Below, piece by piece: positions 13,880 to 27,800 of a stretch of 64,000 nt of DNA (the stretch's first letter is position 1; every line of letters begins with the position of its first letter). Made by a program: the position numbers and the translations under genes. The stretch is from the NCBI GenBank assembly GCA_964036315.1, contig CAXIWW010000817.1:4251501-4315500 (forward strand), in the 5' to 3' direction. The notes under the pieces were generated by a model. That model was not told the origin of the DNA. It worked only from the letters and a program-made list of their open reading frames with translations, and made no database searches. This DNA comes from Acanthosepion esculentum (lineage: Eukaryota > Mollusca > Cephalopoda > Sepiida > Sepiidae).

Positions 13880-16800
13880 AATACATGTTTGTATAAAAAC
13901 TTTCGAACAACACCAGTTGATTGCAAAAGTGCCAACAGGACCACAGCGGATAGCAAAAGTGCCAACAGCTGATAACAAAAGTGCCAACAACTGATAGCAA
14001 AAGTGCCAAAAGCTGTTAGCAAAAGTGCCAACAGCTGATAGCAAACGTGCCAACAGATGATAGCAAAAGTTCCAACAGCTGATAGCAAAAGTGCCAAAAT
14101 CTGATAGCAAAAGTTCCAAAATCTGATAGCAAAAGTGCCAACAGCTGATAGCAAAAGTTCCAACAGCTGATAGCAAAAGTGCCAAAAGCTGATAGCAAAA
14201 GGGCCAAAAGCTGATAGTAAAAGTGCCAACAGCTGATAGCAAAAGTGCCAAAAGCTGTTAGCAAAAGTGCCAACAGCTGCTAGCAAACGTGCCAAAAGAT
14301 GATAGCAAAAGTGCCAACAGCTGATAGCAAAAGTGCCAAAAGCTGATTGCAAAAGTGCCAACAGCTGATAGCAAAAGTGCCAAAAGATTATACCAAAGTG
14401 CCAACAGCTGATAGCAAAAGTGCCAATAGCTGATTGCAAAAGTGCCAACAGCTGATAGCAAAAGTGCAAACAGCTGATAGCAAAAGTGCCAACAGCTGAT
14501 AACAAAAGTGCCAAAAGCTGATAGCAAAAGTGAAAAAAAACACTATGAATGTATAAAAATACATGTTTATATAAAAACGTGCGAACAAGACCAGTTGATA
14601 GCAAAAGGGCCAACAGCACCACAGTTGATAGCAAAAGTGCCAACAGCTGTTAGCAAAAGTGCCAACAGCTGATAGAAATAGTGCCAACAGCACCACAGTA
14701 CCAACTAGTCCTAGGTATGACTATAAACTACATCTGACAGCAAGGCTTTTGATCACAAAGGGTCCCAGGTATGAGCAAATATTGACCCCCCACTAAAAAA
14801 AAAACAATATGAAAGTATAAAAATACATGTTTATATAAAAACTTGCGAACAACACCAGTTGATAGCAAAAGTGCCAACAGCACCACAGCTGATAGCAAAA
14901 GTGCCAACAGCTGATAGCAAAAGTGCCAACAGCTGATAGCAAAAGTGCAAACAGCTGATAGCTAAAGTGCCAACAGCTGATAGAAAAAGTGCGAACAGCA
15001 CCACAGTGCCAACTAGTCCTAGGTATGATTATAAACTACATCTGACAGCAAGGCTTCTGATCACAAAGTGTCTCAGCTATGAGAAAATAGTGACCCCCCC
15101 ACTTAAAAAAAAACACTATGAATGTATAAATATACATGTTTATCTAAAAACTTGCGAACAACAACAGTTGATAGCAAATGTGCCAACAGCCCCACAGCTG
15201 ATAGCAAAAGTGCCAACAGCTGATAGCAAAAGTGCCAACAGCTGATAGCAAAAGTGCCAACAGCTGATACCAAAAGTGCCAACAGCACCACATTGCCAAC
15301 TAGTCCTAGGTATGATTATAAACTACACCTGACAGCAAGGCTTCTGATCACAAAGGGTCCCAGCTATGAGCAAATAGTGACCCCCCACTAAAAAAAAACA
15401 CTATGAATGTATAAATATACATGTTTATATAAAAACTTGCGAACAACACCAGTTGATAGCAAAAGTGCCAACAGCACCACAGCTGATAGCAAAAGTGCCA
15501 ACAGCTGATAGAAAAAGTGCCAACAGCTGATAGCAATAGTGCCAACTGCACCACAGTGCCAACTAGTCCTAGGTATGACTTTAAACTACATCTGACAGCA
15601 AGGCTTCTAATCACAAAGGGTCCCAGCTATGAGCAAATAGTGACCCCCCACTAAGAAAAAAAACACTATGAAATTATAAAAATACATGTTTATATAAAAA
15701 CTTGCGAACAACACCAGTTGATAGCGTGCCAACAGCTGATAGCAAAAGTGCCAACAGCTGATAGCAAAGGTGACAACAGCTGATAGCAAAAGTGCCAACA
15801 GCTGATAGCAAAAGTGCCAACAGCACCACAGTGCCAACTAGTCCTAGGTATGACTATAAACTACATCAGACAGCCAGGCTTCTGATCACAAAGGGTCCCA
15901 GCTATGAGCAAATAGTGACCCCCCACTAAAAAAAAACACGATGAAAGTATAAAAATATATGTTTATATAATAACTTGCGAACAACACCAGTTGATAGCAA
16001 AAGTGCCAATAGCACCACAGCTGATAGCAAAAGTGCCACAGCTGATAGCAAATGTGCCAACAGCTGATAGCAAAAGTGCCAACAGCTGATACCAAAAGTG
16101 CCAAAAGCTGATAGCAAAAGTGCCAACAGCTGATAGCAAAAGTGCCAACAGATGACACCAAAATTGCCAACAGCTGATAGCAAAAGTGCCAACAGCACCA
16201 CAGTGCCAACTAGTCCTAGGTATGACTATAAACTACATCTGACAGCAAGGCTTCTGATCACAAAGGGTCCCAGCTGTGAGCAAATAGTGACACCCCACTA
16301 AAAAAAAAACTACGAAAGTATAAAAATACATGTTTATATAAAAACTTGCGAACAAGGCCTGTTGATAGCAAAAGTGCCAACAGCACCACAGCTGATAGCA
16401 AAAGTGCCAACAGCTGATAGCAAAAGTGCCAACAGCACCACAGTGCCAACTAGTCCTAGGTATGATTATAAACTACATCTGACAGCAAGGCTTCTGATCA
16501 CAAAGGGTCACAGCTATGAGCAAATAGTGACCCCCCACTAAAAGAAAACACTATGAATGTATAAAAATACATGTTTATATAAAAACTTGCGAACAACAGC
16601 AGTTGATAGCAAAAGTGCCAACAGCACCACAGCTGATAGCAAAAGTGCCAACAGCTGAGAGCAAAAGTGCCAACAGCTGATACCAAAAGTGCCAACAGCT
16701 GATAGCAAAAGTGCCAACAGCTGATAGCAAAAGTGCCAACAGCACCACAGTGCCAACTAATCCTAGGTATGTCTATAAACTACATCTGACAGCAAGGCTT

Positions 16801-17053
16801 CTGATCACAAAGGGTCCCAGCTATGAGCAAATAGTGACCCCCCACTAAAAAAAAAAAACACTATGAAAGTATAAAAATACATGGTTATATAAAAACTTGT
16901 TAACAACACCAGTTGATAGCAAAAGTGCCAACAGCACCACAGCTGATAGCAAAAGTGCCAACAGCTGATAGCAAAAGTTCCAACAGCTGATACCAAAAGT
17001 GCCAACAGCTGATAGCAAAAGTGCCAACAGATGATAGTAAAAGTGCCAACAGC
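13880..17053 (-). repeat. Satellite A, inverted block
   Basis: All monomers and spacers here read as the reverse complement of the flanking array (GCCAACAGCTGATAGCAAAAG on the + strand). Reversed landmarks (CCTAGGTATGA) occur at about 14710, 15019, 15306, 15571, 15844, 16217, 16459 and 16753. The left breakpoint, about 13879/13880, joins a monomer to the middle of a reversed spacer at AAATACATG. The right breakpoint, about 17050-17055, joins reversed GCCAACAGC to forward AGAAATCTTGCTGTCAG. Neither breakpoint has unique DNA. Superunits inside resemble those outside, so the block derives from the same array. Confidence 0.93.
13915..14531 (-). repeat. Longest uninterrupted satellite A monomer run, with spacer loss
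   Basis: About 28 consecutive 22-bp monomers occur here on the minus strand, the longest run in the window. Monomers with AAAAGCTG and AAAATCTG variants are frequent. At about 14531 the run meets a reversed T-run (AGTGAAAAAAAACACTATG). The distal part of the spacer, from GTGGGGGG to CCTAGG, is therefore absent and half a spacer abuts monomers directly. A minus-strand open frame of 311 codons crosses the region, but it is only the monomer read through its three stop-free frames. Confidence 0.85.
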
Positions 17054-18239
17054 AGAAATCTTGCTGTCAGCTGTAGTTTATAGTCATACCTAGGACTAGT
17101 TGGCACTGTGGTGCTGTTGGCACTTTTGCTATCAGCTGTTGGCACTTTTACTATCAGCTTTTGGCACTTTGGCTATCAGCTGTTGGCACTTTTGCTATCA
17201 GCTGTTGGCACATTTGCTATCAGCTGTGGTGCTGTTTGCACTTTTGCTATCAACTGGTGTTGTTCGCAAGTTTTTATATAAACATGTATATTTTTACTTT
17301 CATTGTGTTTTTTTTTAGTGGGGTGTCACTATTTGCTCATAGCTGGGACCCTTTGTGATAAGAAGCCTTGCTGTCAGATGTAGTTTATAATCATACCTAG
17401 GACTAGTTGACACTGCAATGCTGTTGGCACTTTTGCTATCAGCTGTTGGCACTTTTGCCATAAGCTGTTGGCACTTTTGCTATCAGCTGTTGGCACATTT
17501 GCTATCAGCTGTTGGCACTTTTGCTATCAGCTGTGGTGCTGTTGGCACTTTTGCTATCAACTGGTGTTGTTCGCAAGTTATTATATAAACATGTATTTTT
17601 ATACTTTCATAGTGTTTTTTTTTCAGTGAGGGGTCACTATTTGCTCATAGCTGGGACCCTTTGTGATCAGAAGCCTTGCTGAAAGATGTAGTTTATAGTC
17701 ATACCTAGGACTAGTTGGCAATGTGGTGCTGTGTGCACTTTTGCTATCTGCTGTTGGCACTTTTGCTATCAGCTGTCGGCACTTTTGCTATCAGCTGTGG
17801 TGCTGTTGGTACTTTTGCTATCAACTGGTGTTGTTCGCAAGTTTTTATATAAACATGTATTTTTATACTTTCATAGTGTTTTTTTTTAGTGGGGGTCACT
17901 ATTTGCTCATAGGTGGGACCCTTTGTGATCAGAAGACTTGCTGTCAGATGTAGTTTATAGTCATACCTAGGACTAGTTGGCACGGTGGTGCTGTTGACAC
18001 TTTTGCTATCAGCTGTTGGCACTTTTGCTATCAGCTGTGGTGCTCTTGGCACTTTTGCTATCAACTGGTGTTGTTCGCAAGTTTTTATATAAACATGTAT
18101 TTTTATATTTCATAGTGTTTTTTTTTAGTGGGGGGTCATTCTTTGCTCATAGCTGGGACCCTTTGTGATCAGAAGCCTTGCTGTCAGAAGTAGTTTATAA
18201 TCATACCTAGGACTAGTTGGCACTGTGGTGCTGTTGGCA

Positions 18240-18590
18240 CTTTTGCTATCAGCTGTTGGCACTTTTGCTATCAGCTGTTGGCACTTTTGCTATCAGCTGT
18301 TGGAACCTTTGCTATCAGCTGTGGTGCTGTTGGAACTTTTGCTATCAACTGGTGTTGTTCGCAAGTTTTTATATAAACATGTATTTTTATACTTTCATAG
18401 TGTTTTTTTTTTAGTGGGGGGTCACTATTTGCTCATAGCTTGGACCCTTTGTTATCAGAAGACTTGCTGTCAGATGTAGGTTACAGTCATACCTAGGACT
18501 ATTTGGCATTGGGGTGCTGTTGGCACTTTTGCTATCAGCTGTTGGCACATTTGCTATCAGCTGTTGGCATTTTGCTATCAGCTGTGGTGC
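18240..18590 (+). repeat. Satellite A segment shared with 21400-21750
   Basis: This segment carries rare variants found again about 3158 bp downstream: GCTTGGACCC, TTGTTATCAGAAGAC, GATGTAGGTTA, ACTATTTGGCATTGGGGTGC and the short monomer TTGGCATTTTGC. The shared combination shows that the two segments descend from one superunit. It is a source-like partner of the mosaic at 21400-21800. Confidence 0.82.
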
Positions 18591-21399
18591 TGTTGGCACT
18601 TTTGCTATCAACTGGTGTTGTTCGCAAGTTTTTATATAAACATGTATTTTCATACTTTCATATTGTTTTTTTTTGTGTGGGGTCACTATTTGCTCATAGC
18701 TGGGACCCTTTGTGATCAGAAGACTTCCTGTCAGATGTAGTTTATAGTCATACCTAGGACTAGTTGTCACTGTGGTGCTGTTCGCACTTTTGCTATCAGC
18801 TGTTGGCACTTTTGCTATCAGCTGTTGGCATTTTGCTATCAGCTGTGGTGCTGTTGGCACATTTGCTATCAGTTGTTGGCGCTTTTTCTATCACCTGTTG
18901 GCACTTTTGCTATGAGCTGTTGGCACTTTTGCTATCAGCTGTGGTGCTGTTGGAACTTTTGCTATCAACTGGTGTTGTTCGCAAGTTTTTATATAAAAAT
19001 GTATTTTTATATATTCATAGTGTTTTTTTTTAGTGGAGGGTCACTATTTGCTCATAGCTGGGACCCTTTGTGATTAGAAGCCTTGCTGTCAGATGTAGTT
19101 TATAGTCATACCTAGGACTAGTTGGCAATGTGGTGCTGTTGGCACTTTTGCTATCAGCTGTTGGCACTTTTGCTATCAGCTGTTGGCACTTTTGCTATTA
19201 GCTGTTGCCACTTTTGGTATCAGCTTTTGGCACTTTTGCTATCAGCTGTGGTGCTGTTGGCACTTTTGCTATCAACTGGTGTTGTTCGCAAGTTTTTATA
19301 TAAAAATGTATTTTTATATATTCATAGTGTTTTTTTTTAGTGGAGGGTCACTATTTGCTCATAGCTGGGACCCTTTGTGATTAGAAGCCTTGCTGTCAGA
19401 TGTAGTTTATAGTCATACCTAGGACTAGTTGGCAATGTGGTGCTGTTGGCACTTTTGCTATCAGCTGTTGGCACTTTTGCTATCAGCTGTGTGCACTTTT
19501 GCTATCAGCTGTGGTGCTGTTGGCACTTTTGCTATAAACTGGTGTTGTTCGCAGGTTTTTATATAAACATGTATTTTTATACTTTCATAGTGTTTTTTTT
19601 TTCAGTGGGGGGTCACTATTTGCTCATAGCTGGTACCCTTTATGATCAGAAGCCTTGCTGTCACATGTAGTTTATAGTCATATCTAGGACTAGTTGGCAC
19701 TGTGGTGCTGTTGGAACTTTTGCTACCAGCTGTTGGCACTTTTGCTATTAGCTGTTGGCACATTTGCTATCAGCTGTTGGCACTTTTGCTATCAGCTTTT
19801 GGCACTTGTGGTATCATCTGTTGGCACTTTTGCTATCAGCTGTTGGTACTTTTGCTATCAGCTGTTGGCACTTTTGCTATCAGCTGTTGGTACTTTTGCT
19901 ATCAGCTTTTGCCACTTTTGAAATCAGCTGTTGGCACTTTTGCTATCAGCTGTTGGCACTTTTGCTATCAGCTTTATGCACTTTTGCTATCAGCTGTTGG
20001 TATTTTTGGTATCAGATGTTGGCACTTTTGCTATCAGCTGTTGGCACTTTTGCTATCAGCTGTCGTGCTGTTGGCACTTTTGCTATCAACTGGTGTTGTT
20101 CGCAAGTTTTTATATAAACATGTATTTTTATATTTCATAGAGTTTTTTTTTAGTGTGGGGTCACTATTTGCTCATAGCTGGGACCCTTTGTGATCAGAAG
20201 ACTTCCTGTCAGATGTAGTTTATAGTCATACCTAGGACTAGTTGTCACTGTGGTGCTGTTCGCACTTTTGCTATCAGCTGTTGGCACTTTTGCTATCAGC
20301 TGTTGGCAAATTTGCTATCAGCTGTTGGCATTTTGCTATCAGCTGTGGTGCTGTTGGCACATTTGCTATCAGTTGTTGGCACTTTTGCTATCAGCTGTTG
20401 GCACTTTTGCTATCAGCTGTTGGCACATTTGCTATCAGCTGTTGGCATTTTGCTATCAGCTGTGGTGCTGTTGGCACATTTGCTATCAGATGTTGGCACT
20501 TTTGCTATCAGCTGTGGTGCTATTGGCACTTTTGCTATCAACTGGTGTTGTTCGCAAGTTTTTATATAAAGATGTATTTTTATACTTTCATAGTGTTTGT
20601 TTTTAGTGGGGGGTCACTATTTGCTCATAGCTGGGACCCTTTGTGATAAGAAGCCTTGCTGTCAGATGTAGTTTATAATCATACCTAGGACTAGTTGGCA
20701 CTGTGGTGCTGTTGGCACTTTTGCTATCAGCTGTTGGCACTTTTGCTATCAGCTGTTGGCACTTTTGCAATCAGCTGTTGGCACTTTTGCTATGAGATGT
20801 GGTGCTGTTGGCACTTTTGCAATCAACTGGTGTTGTTCGCAAGTTTTTATATAAACATGTATTTTTATACTTTCATAGTGTTTTTTTTTTAGTGGGGGTC
20901 ACTATTGGCTCATAGCTGGGACCCTTTGTGATCAGAAGACTTGCTGTCAGATGTAGTTTATAGTCATACCTAGGTCTAGTTGGCACTGTGGTGCTGTTGG
21001 CACTTTTGCTATCAGCTTTCGGCGCTTTTGCTAACAGCTGTTGTCACTTTTGCTATCAGATGTTGGAACTTTTGCTATCAGTTGTTGGCACTTTTGCTAT
21101 CAGCTTTTGGCACTTTTGGTATCAGCTGTTGTCACTTTTGCTATCAGCTGTTGGCACTTTTGCTATCAGCTGTGGTGCTGTTTGCACTTTTGCTATCAAC
21201 TGGTGTTGTTCGCAAGTTTTTATGTAAACATGTATTTTTATAATTTCATAGTGTTTTTTTTTAGTGGGGGGTAACTATTTGCTCATAGCTGGAACCCTTT
21301 GTGATCAGAAGCCTTGCTATCAGATGTAGTTTATAGTCATACCTAGGACTAGTTGGTACTGTGGTGCTGTTGGCACTTTTGCTATCAGCTGTTGGCACT

Positions 21400-21800
21400 T
21401 CTGCTATCAGCTGTTGGCACTTTTGCTATCAGCTGTTGGCACTTTTGCTATCAGCTGTTGGAACTTTTGCTATCAGCTGTGGTGCTGTTGGCACTTTTGC
21501 TATCAACTGGTGTTGTTCGCAAGTTTTTATATAAACATGTATTTTTATACTTTCATAGTGTTTTTTTTTTAGTGGGGGGTCACTATTTGCTCATAGCTTG
21601 GACCCTTTGTTATCAGAAGACTTGCTGTCAGATGTAGGTTATAGTCATACCTAGGACTATTTGGCATTGGGGTGCTGTTGGCACTTTTGCTATCAGCTGT
21701 TGGCACATTTGCTATCAGCTGTTGGCATTTTGCTATCAGCTGTGGTGCTGTTGGCACATTTGCTATCAGTTGTTGGCGCTTTTGCTATCACCTGTTGGCA
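21400..21800 (+). repeat. Mosaic satellite A superunit
   Basis: The first part, to about 21750, matches the rare-variant combination of 18240-18590. It then continues with CACATTTGCTATCAGTTG, TTGGCGC and CACCTGTTGGC, the variant order found at about 18855-18900 in the following superunit of the earlier region. The simplest reading is a chimera of two neighbouring superunits, made by unequal exchange or gene conversion. Confidence 0.7.
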
Positions 21801-24800
21801 CTTTTGCTATCAGCTGTTGGCACTTTTGCTATCAGCTGTTGGCACTTTTGCTATCAGCATTTGGCACTTTTGGTTTCAGCTGTTCTCACTTTTGGTATCA
21901 TCTGTTGGCACTTTTGCCATCAGCTGTTGGCACTTTTGCTATCAGCTGTTGGCACTTTTGGTATCATCTGTTGGCACTTGTGCTATCAGCTGTTGGCACT
22001 TTTGCTATCAGCCTTTGGCACTTTTGCTATCAGCTGTTGGCACTTTTTCTATCAGCTGTTGGCACATTTGCTATCAGCTGTTGGCACTTTTGCTATCAGC
22101 TGTGGTGCTGTTGGCACTTTTGCTATCAACTGGCGTTGTTCGCAAGTTTTTATATAAACATGTATTTTTAGACTTTCGTAGTGTTTTTTTAGTGGGGGGT
22201 CACTATTTGCTCATAGCTGGCACCCTTTGTGATCAGAAGCCTTCCTGTCAGATGTAGTTTATAGTCATACCAAGGACTAGTTGGCACTGTGGTGCTGTTG
22301 GCACTATTGCTATCGGCTGTTGGCACTTTTGCTATCAACTGTTGGCACTTTTGCTATCAGGTGTTGGCACTTTTGCTATCAGCTTTTTGCACTTTTGGTA
22401 TCAGCTGTTGGCACTTTTGCTATCAGCTGTTGGCACTTTTGGTATCATCTGTTGGCACTTTTGCTATCAGCTGTTGGCACTTTTGCTATCAGCTGTTGGC
22501 ACTTTTGCTATCAGCTGTTTGCACTTTTGCTATCAACTGGTGTTGTTCGCAAGTTTTATATAAACATGTATTTTTATACTTTCATAGTGTTTTTTTTTAG
22601 TGGGGGGGTAACTATTTGCTCATAGCTAGGACCCTTTGTGATCAGAAGCCTTGCTGTCAGATGTAGTTTATACTCATACCTAGGACTAGTTGGCAGTGTG
22701 GTGCTGTTTGCACTTTTGCTATAAGCTGTTGGCACTTTTGCTGTCAGCTGTTGGCACTTTTGCTATCAGCTGTGGTGCTGTTGGCACTTTTGCTATCAAC
22801 TGGTGTTGTTCGCAAGTTCTTATATAAACATGCATTTTTATACTTTCATAGTGTTTTTTTTTAGTGGGGGGGGTAACTATTTGCTCATAGCTGGGACCCT
22901 TTGTGATCAGAAGTGTTGCTGTCAGATGTAGTTTATAGTCATACCTAGGACTAGTTCGCACTGTGGTGCTGTTGGCACTTTTGCTATCAGCTGTTGGCAC
23001 TTTTGCTATCAGCTTTTGACACTTTTGCTATCAGCTGTTGGCACTTTCGCTATCAGCTGTTGGCACGTTTGCTATCAGCTGTTGGCACTTTTGTAATCAG
23101 CTCTGGTGATTTTGGCACTTTTGCTATCAACTGGTGTTGTTCGTAAGTTTTTATATAAATATGTATTTTTATACTTTCATAACATTTTTTGTTTTAGTGG
23201 GGTTCACTATTTGCTCATAGCTGGGACCCTTTGTGATCAGAAGTCTTGCTGTCAGATGTAGTTTATAGTCATACCTAGGACTAGTTGGCACTGTGGTGCT
23301 GTTGGCACTTTTGCTATCAGCTGTTGGTACTTTTGCTATTAGCTGTTGGCACTTTTGCTATCAGCTTTTGGCACTTTTGGTATCAGCTGTTGGCACTTTT
23401 GCTATCAGCTGTTTGCACTTTTGCTATCAGCTGTGGTGCTGTTGGCACTTTTGCTATCAACTGGTGTTGTTCGCAAGTTTTATATAAACATGTATTTTTA
23501 TACTTTCATAGTGTTTTTTTTTAGTGGAGGGTAACTATTTGCTCATAGCTAGGACCCTTTGTGATCAGAAGCCTTGCTGTCAGATGTAGTTTATACTCAT
23601 ACCTAGGACTTGTTGGCAGTGTGGTGCTGTTTGCACTTTTGCTATCAGCTGATGGCACTTTTGCTATCAGCTGTTGGCACTTTTGCTATCAGCTGTGGTG
23701 CTGTTGGCACTTTTGCTATCAACTGGTGTTGTTCGTAAGTTCTTATATAAACATGCATTTTTATAATTTCAGAGTGTTTTTTTTAGTGGGGGGTCACTAT
23801 TTGCTCATAGCTGGGACCCTTTGTGATCAGAAGCATTGCTGTCAGATGTAGTTTATAGTCATACCTAGGACTAGTTGGCACTGTGGTGCTGTTGACACTT
23901 TTGCTATCAGCTGTTGGTACTTTTGCTATTAGCTGTTGGCACTTTTGCTATCAGCTTTTGGCACTTTGGTATCAGCTGTTGGCTCTTTTGCTACCAGCTG
24001 TTGGCAATTTGCAATCAGCTGTTGGCACTTTTGCTATCAGCTGTTGGCACTTTTGCTATGAGCTGTTGGCACTTTTGCTATCAGCTGAGTGCGGTTGGCA
24101 CTTTTGCTATCAACTGGTGTTGTTCGCAAGTTTTTATATAAACATGTATTTTTATACATTCATAGTATTTTTTTTTAGTGGGGGGTCACTATTTGCTCAT
24201 AGCTGGGACCTTTGTGATCAGAAGACTTGCTGTCAGATGTAGTTTATAGTCATACCTAGTACTAGTTGGCAATGTGGTGCTGTTGGCACTTTTGCTATAA
24301 GCTGTTGGCAATTTTGGTATCAACTGTTGCACTTTAGCTATCAGTTGTGGTGCTGTTGGCACTTTTGCTATCAACTGGTGTTGTTCGCAAGTTTTTATAT
24401 AAATATGTATTTGTATACTTTCATAGTGTTTTTTTTTTAGTGGGGGGTCACTATTTGCTCAAAGCTGGGACCCTTTGTGATCAGAAGACTTGATGTCATA
24501 TGTAGTTTATAGTCGTACCTAGGACTAGTTGGCACTGTGGTGCTGTTGGCACTTTTTCTATCAGCTGTTGGCACATTTGCTAACAGCTGTTGGCACTTTT
24601 ACTATCAACTGTTGGCACTTTTGCAATCAGCTGTGGTGCTGTTGGGACTTTTGCTATCAACTGGTGTTGTACGCATGTTTTTATGCTATCAGCTGTTGGC
24701 ACTTTGGCTATCAGCTGTTGGCACTTTTGCTATCAGCTTTTGGCACTTTTGCTATCAGCTGTTGGCACTTTTGCTATCAGCTGTTGGCACATTTGCTATC

Positions 24801-27800
24801 AGCTGTTGGCACTTTTGCTCTCAACTGGTGGTGCTGTTGGCACTTTTGTTATCAACTGGTTTTGTTCGCAAGTTTTTATATGAACATGTATTTTTATAAG
24901 TTCATAGTGTTTTTTTTTAGTGGGGGGTAACTATTTGCTCATAGCTGGGACATTTTGTGATCAGAAGACTTGCTGCCAGATGTAGTTTATAGTCATTCCT
25001 AAGACTAGTTGGCATTGTGGTGCTGTTGGCACTTTTGCTATCGGCTGTTGGCACTTTTGCTATCAGCTGTTGGCACTTTTGCTATCAGCTGTTGGAACTT
25101 TGGCTATCAGCTGTGCGGCTTTTGGCACTTTTGCTATCAACTGGTGTTGTTCGCAAGTTTTTATATAAACATGTATTTTTATACTTTCATAGAGTTTTTT
25201 TTTTAGAGGGGGGTCATTATTTAATCATAGCTGGGACCCTTTGTGATAAGAAGTCTTCCTGTCAGATGTAGTTTACAGTCATACTTAGGACTAGTTGGCA
25301 CTGTGGTGCTGTTGGCACTTTTGCTATGAGATGTTGGCACTTTTGCTATCAGCTGTTGGCACTTTTGCTATCAGCTGTTGGCACTTTTGGTATCATCTGT
25401 TGGCACTTTTGCAATCAGCTGTTGGCACTTTTGCTATCGGCTGTTGGCACTTTTGCTATCAACTGTTGGCACTTTTGCTATGAGCTGTTGGCACTTTTGC
25501 TATCAGCTGTTGGCCCTTTTGCTGTCAGCTGTTGGCACTTTTGCTATCAGCTGTTGGAACTTTTGGTATCACCTGTTGGCACTTTTGCTATCAGCTGTGG
25601 TGCTGTTCGCACTTTTGCTATCAACTGGTGTTGTTCGCATGTTTTTATATAAACATGTATTTTTATACTTTCATAGTGTTTTTTTTTTAGTGGGGGGTCA
25701 CTATTTGCTCATAGCTGGGACCCTTTGTGATCAGAAGCCTTGCTGTCAGATGTAGTTTATAATCATACCTAGGACTAGTTGGCAATGTGGTTCTGTTGGC
25801 ACTTTTGCTATCAGCTGTTGGCACTTTTGCTATCAGCTGTTGGCACTTTTGCTGTCAGCTGTTGTCACTTTTGCTATCAGCTGTTGGCACTTTTGGTATC
25901 ATCTGTTGGCACATTTGCTCTCAGCTTTTGGCACTTTTGGTATCATCTGTTTGCACTTTTGCTATCAGCTGTTGGCACATTTGCTATCAGCTTTTGGCAC
26001 TTTTGGTATCATCTGTTTGCACTTTTGCTATCAGCTGTTGGCACGTTTGCTATCAGCTGTTGGCACTTTTGCTATCATCTGTGGTGCTGATTGCACTTTT
26101 GCTATCAACTGGTGTTGTTCGCAAGTTTTTATATAAACATGTATTTTTATACTTTCATAGTGTATTTTTTTAGTGGGGTGTCACTATTTGCTCATAGCTG
26201 AGACCCTTTGTGATCAGAAGCCTTGCTGTCAGATGTAGTTTATAATCATACCTAGGACTAGTTGGCACTGTGGTGCTGTTGGCACTTTTTGTATCAGCTG
26301 TTGGCACTTTTGCTATCAGCTGTTGGCACTTTTGCTATCAGCTGTTGGCACTTTTGCTATCAGCTGTGGTGCTGTTGGCACTTTTGCTATCAACTGGTGT
26401 TGTTCGCAAGTTTTTATATAAATATGTATTTTTATACTTTCATAGTGTTTTTTTTTAGTGGGGGGTCACTATTTGCTCATAGCTGGGACCCTTTGTGATC
26501 AGAAGCCTTGCTGTCAGATGTTGTTTATTGTCATACCTAGGACTAGTTGGCACTGTGGTGCTGTTGGCACGTTTGCTATCAGCTGTTGGTACTTTTGATA
26601 TCAGCTGTTGGAACTTTTGGTATCATCTGTTGGCACATTTGCTATCAGCTGTTGGCACATTTGCTATCAGCTTTTGGCACTTTTGGTATCATCTGTTGGC
26701 ACTTTTGCTATCAGCTGTGGGCACTTTTGCTATCAGCTGTTGGCACTTTTGCTATCAGCTGTGGTGCTGTTTGCACTTTTGCTATCAACTGGTGTTGTTC
26801 GCAAGTTTTTATATAAACATGTATTTTTATACTTTCATAGTGTTTTTTTTTAGTGGGGGGTCACTATTTGCTCATAGCTGTGACCCTTTGTGATCAAAAG
26901 ACTTGCTGTCAGATGTAGTTTATAATCATACCTAGGACTAGTTGGCACTGTGGTGCTGTTGACACTTTTGCTATCAGCTGTTGGCACTTTTGCTATCAGC
27001 TGTTTGCACTTTTGCTATCAGCTGTGGTGCTGTTGGCACTTTTGTTATCAACTGGTTTTGTTCGCAAGTTTTTATATGAACATGTATTTTTATACGTTCA
27101 TAGTGTTTTTTTTTAGTGGGGGGCCACAATTTGCTCATAGCTGGGACACTTTGTGATCAGAAGCCTTGCTGTCAGATGTAGTTTATAGTCATACCTAGGA
27201 CTAGTTGCAATGTGGTGCTGTTGGCACTTTTGCTATCAGCTGTTGGCACTTTTGCTATCAGCTGTTGGCACTTTTGCAATCAGCTGTTGGCACTTTTGCT
27301 ATCAGCTGTTGGCACTTTGGTATAATCTGTTGGCACTTTTGCTATCAGCTGTTGCCACTTTTGCTATCAGCTGTTGGCACTTTTGCTATCAGATTTTGGC
27401 CCTTTTTCTATAAGCTGTTGGCACTTTTGCTATGATCTGATGGAACTTTATCTATCAGCTGTTGGCACTTTTGCTAACAGCTTTTGGCACTTTTGCTATC
27501 AGTTGTTGGAACTTTTGCTATCAGCTGTTGGCACTTTTGCTATCAGCTGTGGTGCTGTTGGCACTTTTGCTATCAACTGGTGTTGTTCGCAAGTTTTTAT
27601 ATAAACATGTATCTTTATACTTTCATTGTGTTTTTTTTTAGTGGGGGGTCACTATTTGCTCATAGCTGGGACCCTTTGTGATCAGAAGCCTTGCTGTCTG
27701 ATGTACTTTATAGTCATACCTAGGATTATTTGGCACTGTGGTGCTGTTGGAACTTTTGCTATCAGCTCTTGGCACTTTTGCTATCAGCTCTTAGCACTTT

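Noticed and set aside
13708..14643. 311-codon minus-strand open frame in the inverted satellite A block.
   Set aside because: It is the 22-bp monomer translated through its three stop-free frames. The length reflects the unusually long monomer run, not a gene.
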